Below, piece by piece: positions 1 to 5,125 of a stretch of 13,725 nt of DNA. The position numbers were made by a program, and so were the translations under genes. Under the pieces are notes generated by a model, which did not search any database, was not told the DNA's origin, and saw only the letters and a program-made list of their open reading frames with translations. Each line of letters begins with the position of its first letter. The stretch's first letter is position 1. Source of the stretch: Candidatus Woesearchaeota archaeon (lineage in GTDB: Archaea > Nanobdellota > Nanobdellia > Woesearchaeales > UBA10216); assembly GCA_013331515.1 (NCBI GenBank), contig DUGG01000074.1, forward strand, positions 1 through 13,725, given 5' to 3'.

Positions 1-302
1 GGACTAAGGGCCATGGCCACAGTGAAAAGGCGCATTGCATTGTCAAACGGGGAACGAAGGCCTGCGAGGGCTATGACGCGAGGAAGGTTTACGGCTCTGC
101 ATATGCCGCCTGCTATGTTGTCCTTATGAATGAAAGAGAGTGCGAGCGCATGGCCTCAAAGATAGCAAAATCAGTCACGAAGCATGTCCACAGGAAGAAG
201 GAAATAGCCTCAAAAGAGATTGCCCGGCTCATCGCAAGAGAATTAAAGAAGCATAACGGGCACGCCGCATTCATGTACGAGACTCACAGGGACCTGGCGT
301 AA
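1..302 (+). CDS. ATP-cone domain protein, C-terminal part
   Basis: The reading frame is open from the window edge (first full codon at base 3) to a TAA at 300-302, giving the last 99 residues of a protein whose start lies outside. The segment begins near IVKRGTKACEGYDARKVYGS, continues through two or three helices (MASKIAKSVTKHV, then SKEIARLIARELKK) and ends AAFMYETHRDLA. This order (basic 'KR' strand, 'D..K' turn, helices, final 'A..Y..HRD') is that of the ATP-cone, a nucleotide-binding module found in NrdR and as an allosteric domain of ribonucleotide reductases. Since the gene stops right after the cone, it is probably a free-standing cone protein of the kind common in archaea rather than the reductase itself. 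Its 3' end overlaps the convergent gene by 19 bases. The family call is fairly firm; the role in nucleotide sensing is inferred from the fold. Confidence 0.7.
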   Translation, partial: TKGHGHSEKAHCIVKRGTKACEGYDARKVYGSAYAACYVVLMNERECERMASKIAKSVTKHVHRKKEIASKEIARLIARELKKHNGHAAFMYETHRDLA

Positions 303-1582
303 TTTAGAAAAGCCTTCCACTCCTCAGGTAGGTTCCTGTCAAGCAGCGCCTTTACCTCGGGAAGGCGCCTCAGCAAGTTAAGCGCTTTGGCTTTTCGTTG
401 CCTTGTGCGCTCAATTGTCCGGCCATATTCTTGCTTCACTTCTTCAAGGGTCCTCACCCTGCCACCTGTAACATAACGCGCTTTTAAGATTTCGAGATTA
501 CCAAGTGCTGCGTTGGCACTCTTTCGTGTTTTATAATCATCGTTCCCTGACCGTATTCTCTCATGTTCAACAACAGAATCCAGCGCGCCTTGGATTGGAG
601 CACGGATAATTTCTGACATATATTTTACTGATTCAGAAATCATTGCGTGGACCGACTTCTCATAGCCTTCAAAAGTTTCGGTAAGAGGACTAGCATCCAT
701 AGCAGCCTTTACTAAAGGCAAGGCCGCTTTGCGAAATATTCTTCTTCCCTTGCCATCTTTTCCTTCGACACTGAAAATAAACATATCTTCATATTTAAGC
801 GCCAAATAAAGATTCATGGGATAAGACACTACAGCCTGATAATGGCCCGCCTCAACCCAGTGTTTCCAAAGTATTTCCTCAAGAGACTCCTTGATTTTAG
901 CAGCATCTGCCCTGCCGTTAGCAAGCGCCTCACGCAGAACATCGTATCTAATTTTAAACGATGTTGCCAAAGGCATTTTTCCTGAAGATGCCAGCTGCGA
1001 AGCGATTCTTGATCTTACTTTCTGCTTCTTTTCTGATAAAACCTGCTCTTCTTGGCGTCTGTGCCATTGTTCAAACTGCCGTTTTTTCTCATCACCAAGA
1101 ACAGCCCCAACTCCAACAGCCAACGCCTTGCTGTACGGTGTGCCACTCTGATAGAAAGGTTTAGCAGCGTTAAAGACATCGGCAACTTCAGAAGGGTAAG
1201 ACATCTTTTTCCGGTTGGTGGCGGCTGGAAAAATGCCTGCGCGAACAAGCCATCCACTGTAATAGTTATTAAATTGTGTTCTTGTTAATCCGAATTTCAC
1301 TGCAAAATCCTCGGCTGTATAGCCTCTGATGACTTTTTTCTGCACTGCACCTTCCCTGACCAGAGTTCTAAGCGCCGCATCAACCCTACCTTCACACGCA
1401 AATGGGTGCTTGTCCTGCAAGCCGGGCCGTACAGCATTAAGCTGCCTGATTAAGTCGCCCCTGTAACTTTCAGGGCTTGCGCCGATTAAATGCATAACTG
1501 CCCTTAACTCAGGTGATTTTTCTGAAGCAATCGCCTCTTCAAGGGCTTTCTGGTTTGCAACAACATATTTCACTTCCGTCAT
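284..1582 (-). CDS. Hypothetical protein with possible helix-turn-helix segment
   Basis: I do not recognise this 432-residue protein. The frame can open at a GTG at 1606, but that codon overlaps the likely TATA box (CTTAAAAG, minus strand, 1606-1613). The ATG at 1582 lies about 25 bases downstream of the box, as expected for a leaderless archaeal gene, so I chose it. Residues about 88-118 (YTAEDFAVKFGLTRTQFNNY and following) read like a helix-turn-helix, and the region before it (about 20-85) could be a winged-helix-like domain. There is no signal peptide or membrane segment. The C-terminal third is charged and helical, ending with an Arg/Lys-rich stretch (RTIERTRQRKAKALNLLRRL). It looks more AT-rich than the island to its right, so it may have arrived separately. 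A DNA-binding role is only a guess. Confidence 0.75.
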   Translation of the reverse strand: MTEVKYVVANQKALEEAIASEKSPELRAVMHLIGASPESYRGDLIRQLNAVRPGLQDKHPFACEGRVDAALRTLVREGAVQKKVIRGYTAEDFAVKFGLTRTQFNNYYSGWLVRAGIFPAATNRKKMSYPSEVADVFNAAKPFYQSGTPYSKALAVGVGAVLGDEKKRQFEQWHRRQEEQVLSEKKQKVRSRIASQLASSGKMPLATSFKIRYDVLREALANGRADAAKIKESLEEILWKHWVEAGHYQAVVSYPMNLYLALKYEDMFIFSVEGKDGKGRRIFRKAALPLVKAAMDASPLTETFEGYEKSVHAMISESVKYMSEIIRAPIQGALDSVVEHERIRSGNDDYKTRKSANAALGNLEILKARYVTGGRVRTLEEVKQEYGRTIERTRQRKAKALNLLRRLPEVKALLDRNLPEEWKAFLNYARSL

Positions 1583-1605
1583 AGGCGAAAGGTAATCTTG
1601 TTGCA

Positions 1606-1613
1606 CTTTTAAG
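1606..1613 (-). promoter_or_regulatory. TATA box for the 432-residue gene
   Basis: On the minus strand this reads CTTAAAAG, preceded by AAAAAG, and lies about 25 bases before the ATG at 1582. The same AAGCTTAAAA string stands 26 bases before the glutamate dehydrogenase ATG at 9877, which supports both assignments. Just upstream (1613-1626) is a short inverted repeat, GCTTTT-TC-AAAAGC, whose role is unknown. Confidence 0.55.
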
Positions 1614-1656
1614 CTTTTTCAAAAGCAGCTTTGATTGCTCAAATGGGTTTCATATC

Positions 1657-1673
1657 CCACAGCTCTGCTGTGG
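1657..1673. repeat. Hairpin 1: 7-bp inverted repeat with TCT loop
   Basis: CCACAGC-TCT-GCTGTGG, a perfect 7-base stem with a 3-base loop. It matches the hairpin at 1727-1743 except for one exchanged base pair (A-T here, G-C there), so pairing is kept. Function unknown. Confidence 0.7.
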
Positions 1674-1691
1674 CATAATTATCCCGTTTGA

Positions 1692-1764
1692 GGCTTAAAA
1701 AATCCCGATACTCATAAACGAATACCCCGCAGCTCTGCTGCGGTTGGGATTTTTTATTAAAGCC
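1692..1764. repeat. Nested inverted repeat containing hairpin 2
   Basis: The inner hairpin at 1727-1743 reads CCGCAGC-TCT-GCTGCGG. Around it, GGCTTAAAAAATCCC (1692-1706) is complementary to the segment 1746-1764, apart from a 4-base bulge (ATTA) in the latter. Together they can fold into a long stem with the GC-rich hairpin at the tip. On the plus strand the right arm includes a T-run (1750-1755) directly after the GC hairpin, so this may be a transcription terminator; it may equally be part of a small mobile or RNA element. I see no protein-coding gene in it. Confidence 0.5.
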
Positions 1765-1768
1765 GTAG

Positions 1769-1861
1769 AATGTCTCGCGTCAATCGAAAACCGATCGGTT
1801 TCCCGCATCGCTTATTGCGCCTGGGCCCAATCGAGTGCTCTCGATTTGTGTCCCAGACATT
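1769..1861. other. Intergenic segment with branched secondary-structure potential
   Basis: Bases 1583-1920 hold no convincing gene. Within them, AATGT (1769-1773) pairs with ACATT (1857-1861). Inside are AAACC-GATC-GGTTT (1788-1801), CGC-TTATT-GCG (1809-1819) and a longer arm in which CTGGG (1821-1825) pairs with CCCAG (1852-1856), enclosing AATCGAG-TGCT-CTCGATT (1829-1846). The result is a three-armed, closed structure of 93 bases. It lacks tRNA features (no TTCRA T-loop on a 5-bp stem, no D-arm). It may be an uncharacterised RNA or a remnant of a small repeat element. Confidence 0.35.
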
Positions 1862-1895
1862 AATTTTACACCAATATCATCCTCCAACAAAGATA

Positions 1896-1916
1896 CCACC
1901 AGTGAAACACTGGTGG
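1896..1916. repeat. 9-bp perfect hairpin beyond the 73-residue gene
   Basis: CCACCAGTG-AAA-CACTGGTGG is a perfect 9-base stem with a 3-base loop. It lies 4 bases beyond the stop codon of the minus-strand gene at 1921-2142, where it could stabilise the 3' end of that transcript or help end transcription. Confidence 0.55.
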
Positions 1917-1920
1917 AAAA

Positions 1921-2142
1921 TCAGGTTTTATCCCATGGCATCCTCAGGCGCAGCTTTGGCTTCCTCTCCTCGCCTTCCCTGACGCCCGTGCTCAGCTCCT
2001 TAAGCCGCTTGAAAGTCAACTCTTCGACAAAGGAGACTATCCTGTCCCTCTTCTCCCCCGCAATTTTCAGAGCCCTCAGGAACTCGTCAAGCTTGCGATT
2101 TTTCCCGGAATCGGGCTGCCTTTGCTTCTTTCTTCCTGCCAC
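1921..2142 (-). CDS. Small charged hypothetical protein, 73 residues
   Basis: Not recognised. The frame starts at GTG (2140-2142), with GGGATGA a few bases upstream as a possible ribosome site, and stops at TGA (1921-1923). The protein is soluble and highly charged. It has a basic start (MAGRKKQRQPDSGKNRK), a long predicted helix (LDEFLRALKIAGEKRDRIV and on through EELTFKRLKEL) and a basic tail. No Cys is present and I see no known motif. A competing plus-strand frame across the same DNA is Ser- and Pro-rich low complexity and looks like a shadow. Existence of this gene is likely but not certain because it is short and uses GTG. Confidence 0.5.
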   Translation of the reverse strand: MAGRKKQRQPDSGKNRKLDEFLRALKIAGEKRDRIVSFVEELTFKRLKELSTGVREGEERKPKLRLRMPWDKT

Positions 2143-2206
2143 TTCATCCCTGACATGGCAAACGGACTAGTTAAATCTTTCGCCCCAGCAGGGGGCTTAA
2201 AGCGAA

Positions 2207-2218
2207 ACTTTAAATAGT
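2207..2218. promoter_or_regulatory. Shared TATA element between two divergent small genes
   Basis: The near-palindrome ACTTTAAATAGT gives TTTAAATA on the plus strand, about 33 bases before the ATG at 2249. On the minus strand it gives TATTTAAA about 65 bases before the GTG at 2142. The plus-strand spacing fits a transcript with a leader of roughly 10 bases. For the minus gene, a weaker box near 2168-2178 is closer to the start. Confidence 0.5.
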
Positions 2219-2248
2219 CCCTTCCAATATGTTTTTTCGGGAAACAAA

Positions 2249-2419
2249 ATGGTGGTTGAGCAAAAGTTCCTGCTGTGGATTGCGGCTGCGATGGCAGCGT
2301 TTGTGGTTTACAGGCTGGTTTTCAGGGCGAAGGAACCTGCGGTGGCCAGCTATGAAAGGGAAATTGAGGAGATATTGTCTTCTGACAAGTACAAGGTCAA
2401 GGGAAGGTTCGAGGATTAG
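2249..2419 (+). CDS. Small single-pass membrane protein, 56 residues
   Basis: The frame runs from ATG 2249-2251 to TAG 2417-2419. The product opens with a hydrophobic segment (about residues 6-26, FLLWIAAAMAAFVVYRLVF), then has a charged cytoplasmic or external helix (SYEREIEEILSSDKYKVKG) ending RFED. A TATA box stands 33 bases upstream and a T-run (2423-2427) follows 4 bases after the stop, so it looks like a self-contained transcription unit. I associate the 'YEREIEEIL..DKYKVKG' ending with small conserved proteins of DPANN-type genomes, but its function is unknown. Two starts are close: ATG at 2249 and GTG at 2252; ATG is preferred. Confidence 0.6.
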   Translation: MVVEQKFLLWIAAAMAAFVVYRLVFRAKEPAVASYEREIEEILSSDKYKVKGRFED

Positions 2420-2422
2420 CCC

Positions 2423-2427
2423 TTTTT
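2423..2427 (+). terminator. T-run after the 56-residue gene
   Basis: Five T residues begin 4 bases after the TAG of the 56-residue gene. This is the form of archaeal intrinsic terminators, which need a U-tract but no hairpin. It also marks the border with the convergent operon ending at 2433. Confidence 0.35.
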
Positions 2428-2432
2428 CATTA

Positions 2433-3665
2433 TCAGTTGCCCTGCGGTGGCAGGTTCGGTATTATCTTCCCTGTCATGACATCCTTGTACGGGCTTCCTG
2501 AAATCTGGCCCATTTCCCTGAAAACATAAGCCCCATCCTTTTCAACTGTGCCTACGCCCGGCCAGATGGAAGTGAGCTGGGCGTATAGCGAGAGGTCGCC
2601 TGTCAGTATGACCGTCGGCAAGGCAGTTACATTGTATCTTGTTATCATATCCATGCCTTCCTTGCTGCCTGCGTCAATAGTGCTGACTGTTTCAAGGTAA
2701 ATCTGGAATCGGCCTTCGACTATCGCCTGATGCATCCTGACATCATAGCATCCTGAGCAGCTGCTGTCGTTAAGCAGGACCATCCGGGCAACCCCGTCAA
2801 TCCTTCCTGTTGTTACGTTGAAATAAGGCGGGTTTGCCCCAAGGGCTATGGCGCCGCCTTTCTTGGTAGTGCCAACCTGCGCGAGCTGCGCGCCAATCGG
2901 GTATTCCATCACGTCGCCGGACACCAGTATTCCCGGCAGCCGCATCATTGAAAATTCAGAAGCAACCTTTTTTCCCTCCCCGCTGCCATAGTCAACAACG
3001 CTGAATTTGCCAACTTTTGCCTGCGTCATCAGCTGCTGGACTGCCTGAGTGAGATCCGGGCATTCCCGGCAGGAGGAAACATTCACGTAAGTCAGGGTTA
3101 CAATGCCTTTTACCTCCCCGCTAAGCGCATCAAGGTAAGGCGGAGGCGTTTGCTGGTAAACCAGTGCGTCCTTGACCTTTGCAAAGCCCTGGATGGCTGC
3201 CTTGTCAATCTCGCCTTTCACTATCACGGCTGGCAGCCGTTTAATGTCATATCCTGCGATGAGCTGCCTTGCGGCCGCGTCGTTCTGCCGCAATTCAACA
3301 GTCCTTGTTATGTTGACTTTGCCACCTCCAAGCGTTGAAAGCAACTGGCTCACGGGCGTGCAATCAGCGCAGTCAGTGGTTATTGTTGTCACGTCAACAG
3401 ATGGGGGCCTTGCGGCTTCCCTTGCCTCAGCCAGTATGCCGTCGACCTTGCTTGCAAGCGACCATGCCTGGAAGGACTGGAAAAGAACTACAACGAGCAA
3501 TATCACAGCCGCGATGGTGGCGAGCGAGCTGGAGTTTATTCCACTCAGCCCCGGAAGGGTTATGGTTATCTCTTTTTTTTCAGGTGCGTGATGCACAGCA
3601 TGATGGCTGTCATGGCCTGCCTTTGTCGCGCCACCATGGTGTGGCTTGCCCTTTTCAGTTGACAT
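2433..3665 (-). CDS. Membrane-anchored triple thioredoxin-fold protein with His-rich N-terminus
   Basis: This 410-residue protein has a His-rich start (residues 1-30, nine His in HH or near-HH groups) and a membrane helix at about 49-68. Three similar modules of about 100 residues follow. Each begins with a CxxC pair (C99-ADC102, C199-REC202, C303-SGC306), has a LPxxIxxG strand with the expected cis-proline of thioredoxins (P145, P244, P350), and closes with a PY...(T/S)G(E/R/K) linker. The order suggests the His tail lies inside and the three domains outside the membrane. It probably reduces, oxidises or isomerises disulfides, or hands over metal, for other envelope proteins. It is last in the minus operon, 26 bases after the 78-residue gene, with GGGATG upstream of its ATG. 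Electrons could come from the CcdA-like protein at 6530. The fold is clear from motifs; the substrate is unknown. Confidence 0.8.
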   Translation of the reverse strand: MSTEKGKPHHGGATKAGHDSHHAVHHAPEKKEITITLPGLSGINSSSLATIAAVILLVVVLFQSFQAWSLASKVDGILAEAREAARPPSVDVTTITTDCADCTPVSQLLSTLGGGKVNITRTVELRQNDAAARQLIAGYDIKRLPAVIVKGEIDKAAIQGFAKVKDALVYQQTPPPYLDALSGEVKGIVTLTYVNVSSCRECPDLTQAVQQLMTQAKVGKFSVVDYGSGEGKKVASEFSMMRLPGILVSGDVMEYPIGAQLAQVGTTKKGGAIALGANPPYFNVTTGRIDGVARMVLLNDSSCSGCYDVRMHQAIVEGRFQIYLETVSTIDAGSKEGMDMITRYNVTALPTVILTGDLSLYAQLTSIWPGVGTVEKDGAYVFREMGQISGSPYKDVMTGKIIPNLPPQGN

Positions 3666-3691
3666 TCAAACATCCCTTTTCTCGTTCCTGG

Positions 3692-3928
3692 TCAGCATCC
3701 GCCAACCATGCTTGGCAGATCTGCAATGCTGCTCGCCGCCCCTGCGCCTGAATTTGCAACAGAAGGGGTAGCCCCGACTGGTGAAACGGCGCCTTTCGCT
3801 CCTGAAGAGACGGAAAGCTTTCCTTCAGAAAGCTTCTCCTTCAGCGAATTAAGCTGGAACGCCTGCACTGCCGAAACCAGCACAAGCGCCACCAAAATCA
3901 CCGGCAAAACCCTGCTCACTTCAATCAT
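3692..3928 (-). CDS. Membrane anchor with flexible tether and DLPSMVGGC tail, 78 residues
   Basis: I do not know a named family for this protein. Residues about 5-25 form one membrane helix (VSRVLPVILVALVLVSAVQA), followed by a short helix (FQLNSLKEKLSEGK). Then come about 30 residues of Ser/Gly/Ala/Val-rich disorder, and finally SSIADLPSMVGGC at the C-terminus. The gene upstream ends in SIGDLPAMVGGC, so the tail is a shared element. With no folded domain, this protein seems to exist only to display the tail, whose last residue is the only Cys, on a tether outside the membrane. A strong ribosome site (GAGGTGA, minus strand, 3935-3941) precedes the ATG. It lies 19 bases after the 223-residue gene and 26 bases before the triple-thioredoxin gene. 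The tail could carry a thiol, metal or sulfur group, or be a processing or docking signal. Confidence 0.75.
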   Translation of the reverse strand: MIEVSRVLPVILVALVLVSAVQAFQLNSLKEKLSEGKLSVSSGAKGAVSPVGATPSVANSGAGAASSIADLPSMVGGC

Positions 3929-3947
3929 ACCTGTTCACCTCGCTTGT

Positions 3948-4619
3948 TCAGCATCCGCCAACCATTGCTGGCAGGTCACCAATACTTGTAGTATCGCCGC
4001 CCTTTATCTTTTTCAACAGGTCCCTGTCGTTGAGCACTGAGGGAGTCAGCTCAAGCCCGTTCTCCAATGCCGCAACGGCCTTCTCGACCATGTTTTTGGG
4101 ATAATACAGTGCCTTCCACTTTGTCAGTTCAAGTAGTATCTGGTCATCAGTCCACTCAGAGGGGTGGTTCTTCACGAGGTATTTTGACAGGCCAAGGAAG
4201 GAAAGGGCGTGGGCGCAGCCGCAGAGTGCCCTTCCGCTCTGGTCAACAACCGCCCTGGCGCCGCAGCAGAATTCGCAGCTTATCTTTGTGCCTATGTTTA
4301 TGAACCTGGCTTTTTCTTCTTCAGTTAATGAGCTAGTTGGCACTTGGCTGTCAAGCTTCGCCAGGATGTTCAGGCTGTTAACCGGGTCGTCAAAACTGAC
4401 CCCCAGCTCAGTACCGTATTCCGGCGTGCCAGTCGGGATGACGGCTTTTATGGCATCTTGGACAACATCGCCAGACAGCTTAACGCTGAGCTTGGTGCCC
4501 TTTGAAGAAGCGTCGCCAGCCATTCCTGAGATAGCCATTATCTGCCACTGGTTGATGAGAAGGGCTGCTGCGACTATCGCAACCAAAATCAGCACCTTTG
4601 TGTTTTTTTCCATACCCAT
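3948..4619 (-). CDS. Membrane-anchored Cys-rich protein ending in DLPAMVGGC
   Basis: First gene of the minus operon. The frame can open at GTG 4640, but the TATA box at 4644-4651 would put transcription start near 4622, so the ATG at 4619 (223 residues) or the one at 4613 is likelier. A membrane helix (about 8-25, TKVLILVAIVAAALLINQW) is followed by an external part. Its core is ISCEFCCGARAVVDQ...LCGCAH with C115, C118, C119, C133, C135 and H137. Next comes a helical stretch (GLSKYLVKNHPSEWTDDQIL, then TKWKALYYPK), and the end is DLPAMVGGC. The CGCAH cluster recalls the PCYCGC-motif proteins and looks able to bind metal or carry thiols. I have seen this 'CEFCCG...CGCAH' arrangement as an uncharacterised archaeal family. 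Function is inferred only. Confidence 0.75.
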   Translation of the reverse strand: MGMEKNTKVLILVAIVAAALLINQWQIMAISGMAGDASSKGTKLSVKLSGDVVQDAIKAVIPTGTPEYGTELGVSFDDPVNSLNILAKLDSQVPTSSLTEEEKARFINIGTKISCEFCCGARAVVDQSGRALCGCAHALSFLGLSKYLVKNHPSEWTDDQILLELTKWKALYYPKNMVEKAVAALENGLELTPSVLNDRDLLKKIKGGDTTSIGDLPAMVGGC

Positions 4620-4643
4620 CGCTTCCCGGCAAAATCGCACAAC

Positions 4644-4651
4644 TATTTAAA
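4644..4651 (-). promoter_or_regulatory. TATA box of the minus-strand operon
   Basis: Minus strand TTTAAATA, preceded by AGTT. Its centre is about 28 bases from the ATG at 4619, consistent with an almost leaderless transcript and against the upstream GTG start at 4640. Confidence 0.65.
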
Positions 4652-4659
4652 ACTTTCTG

Positions 4660-4673
4660 TGTAAAGCTTTACA
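4660..4673. promoter_or_regulatory. 14-base palindromic operator in the divergent promoter
   Basis: TGTAAAGCTTTACA is a perfect palindrome lying between the two divergent TATA boxes, 8 bases from one and 12 from the other. BlaI/MecI/CopY repressors bind dyads with TACA/TGTA-type half-sites, and the gene at 4720 encodes such a repressor, so this is the probable autoregulatory site. Its right half plus flank (4664-4685) matches 12544-12565 at 19 of 22 positions. Confidence 0.6.
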
Positions 4674-4685
4674 ACTTTAGAAAAG

Positions 4686-4693
4686 TATTTATA
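4686..4693 (+). promoter_or_regulatory. TATA box of the plus-strand operon
   Basis: TATTTATA lies about 30 bases before the ATG at 4720. Transcription would start at or within a few bases of that ATG, so the repressor gene is probably leaderless. Confidence 0.65.
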
Positions 4694-4719
4694 GGCGCTT
4701 GGCTGCCAGCCCTCCCTGA

Positions 4720-5088
4720 ATGAAAGCGCTTGAAAGAGGCACCGGATTTGACGTCCTGAGCCCGCTCGAGAGTGACGTGCTTGAAGCACTCTGGCCGGCT
4801 GGCGAGATGCGTGTGAGGCAGCTATACGCGATACTGCGCAAGCGCAGGAAAGTAGCTTTGACAAGCGTTGCAGTGATACTTGACCGCCTGTTTGAGAAGG
4901 GAGTGGTTGACAGGCGGATAGAGACCGGCAGGGGCGGGCTTAGGTATGTGTATTTTCCAAAGAAAGACAGGAAGCAGTTTGAGAAGTCAGTGGTGGAGGA
5001 GACGGTCAACAAGCTGATTGGACGTTTTGGCAGCGTGGCGGTGAGCTACTTCAATGAGCGCTTCGTGAGAGGACGGGGCAAGACTTAA
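4720..5088 (+). CDS. BlaI/MecI/CopY-family transcriptional repressor
   Basis: A 122-residue protein of the usual length for the penicillinase-repressor family. The N-terminal winged helix shows the family signature LSPLESDVLEALWPAGEMRV, then the recognition helix region VALTSVAVILDRLFEKGVV and the wing (DRRIETGRGGLRYVYFPKKD). The C-terminal helices (KQFEKSVVEETVNKLIGRF and on) form the dimerisation part. Family members repress resistance or copper genes and are released when a partner membrane protease is activated. Here a membrane metallopeptidase gene follows after 37 bases, reproducing the BlaI-BlaR1 arrangement. A palindrome in the upstream divergent promoter is its likely operator. There is no beta-lactamase nearby, so the regulated process is more likely metal or thiol stress in the envelope (inference from neighbours). 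Confidence 0.85.
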   Translation: MKALERGTGFDVLSPLESDVLEALWPAGEMRVRQLYAILRKRRKVALTSVAVILDRLFEKGVVDRRIETGRGGLRYVYFPKKDRKQFEKSVVEETVNKLIGRFGSVAVSYFNERFVRGRGKT

Positions 5089-5125
5089 AAAGGAATGCTT
5101 CTTAGCATGGTAATGGGGGATTAAA

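Noticed and set aside
1769..1861. Cloverleaf-like fold with 7-base terminal stem, as in a tRNA
   Set aside because: Neither strand has a T-arm with a TTCRA loop on a 5-bp stem, a D-arm, or a plausible anticodon arm, and no CCA-type end is seen.
1835..2170. Plus-strand frame of 111 codons over the 73-residue gene
   Set aside because: Ser/Leu/Pro-rich low-complexity translation with no ribosome site; typical antisense shadow of a Lys/Arg/Glu-rich gene.
3692..3720. DLPxM tail as a sortase LPxTG-type or archaeosortase signal
   Set aside because: No membrane helix or basic residues follow the motif; the protein ends at the Cys, and the only membrane helix is N-terminal.
4620..4640. GTG start at 4640 for the Cys-rich protein
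   Set aside because: The TATA box at 4644-4651 would place transcription start downstream of this GTG.
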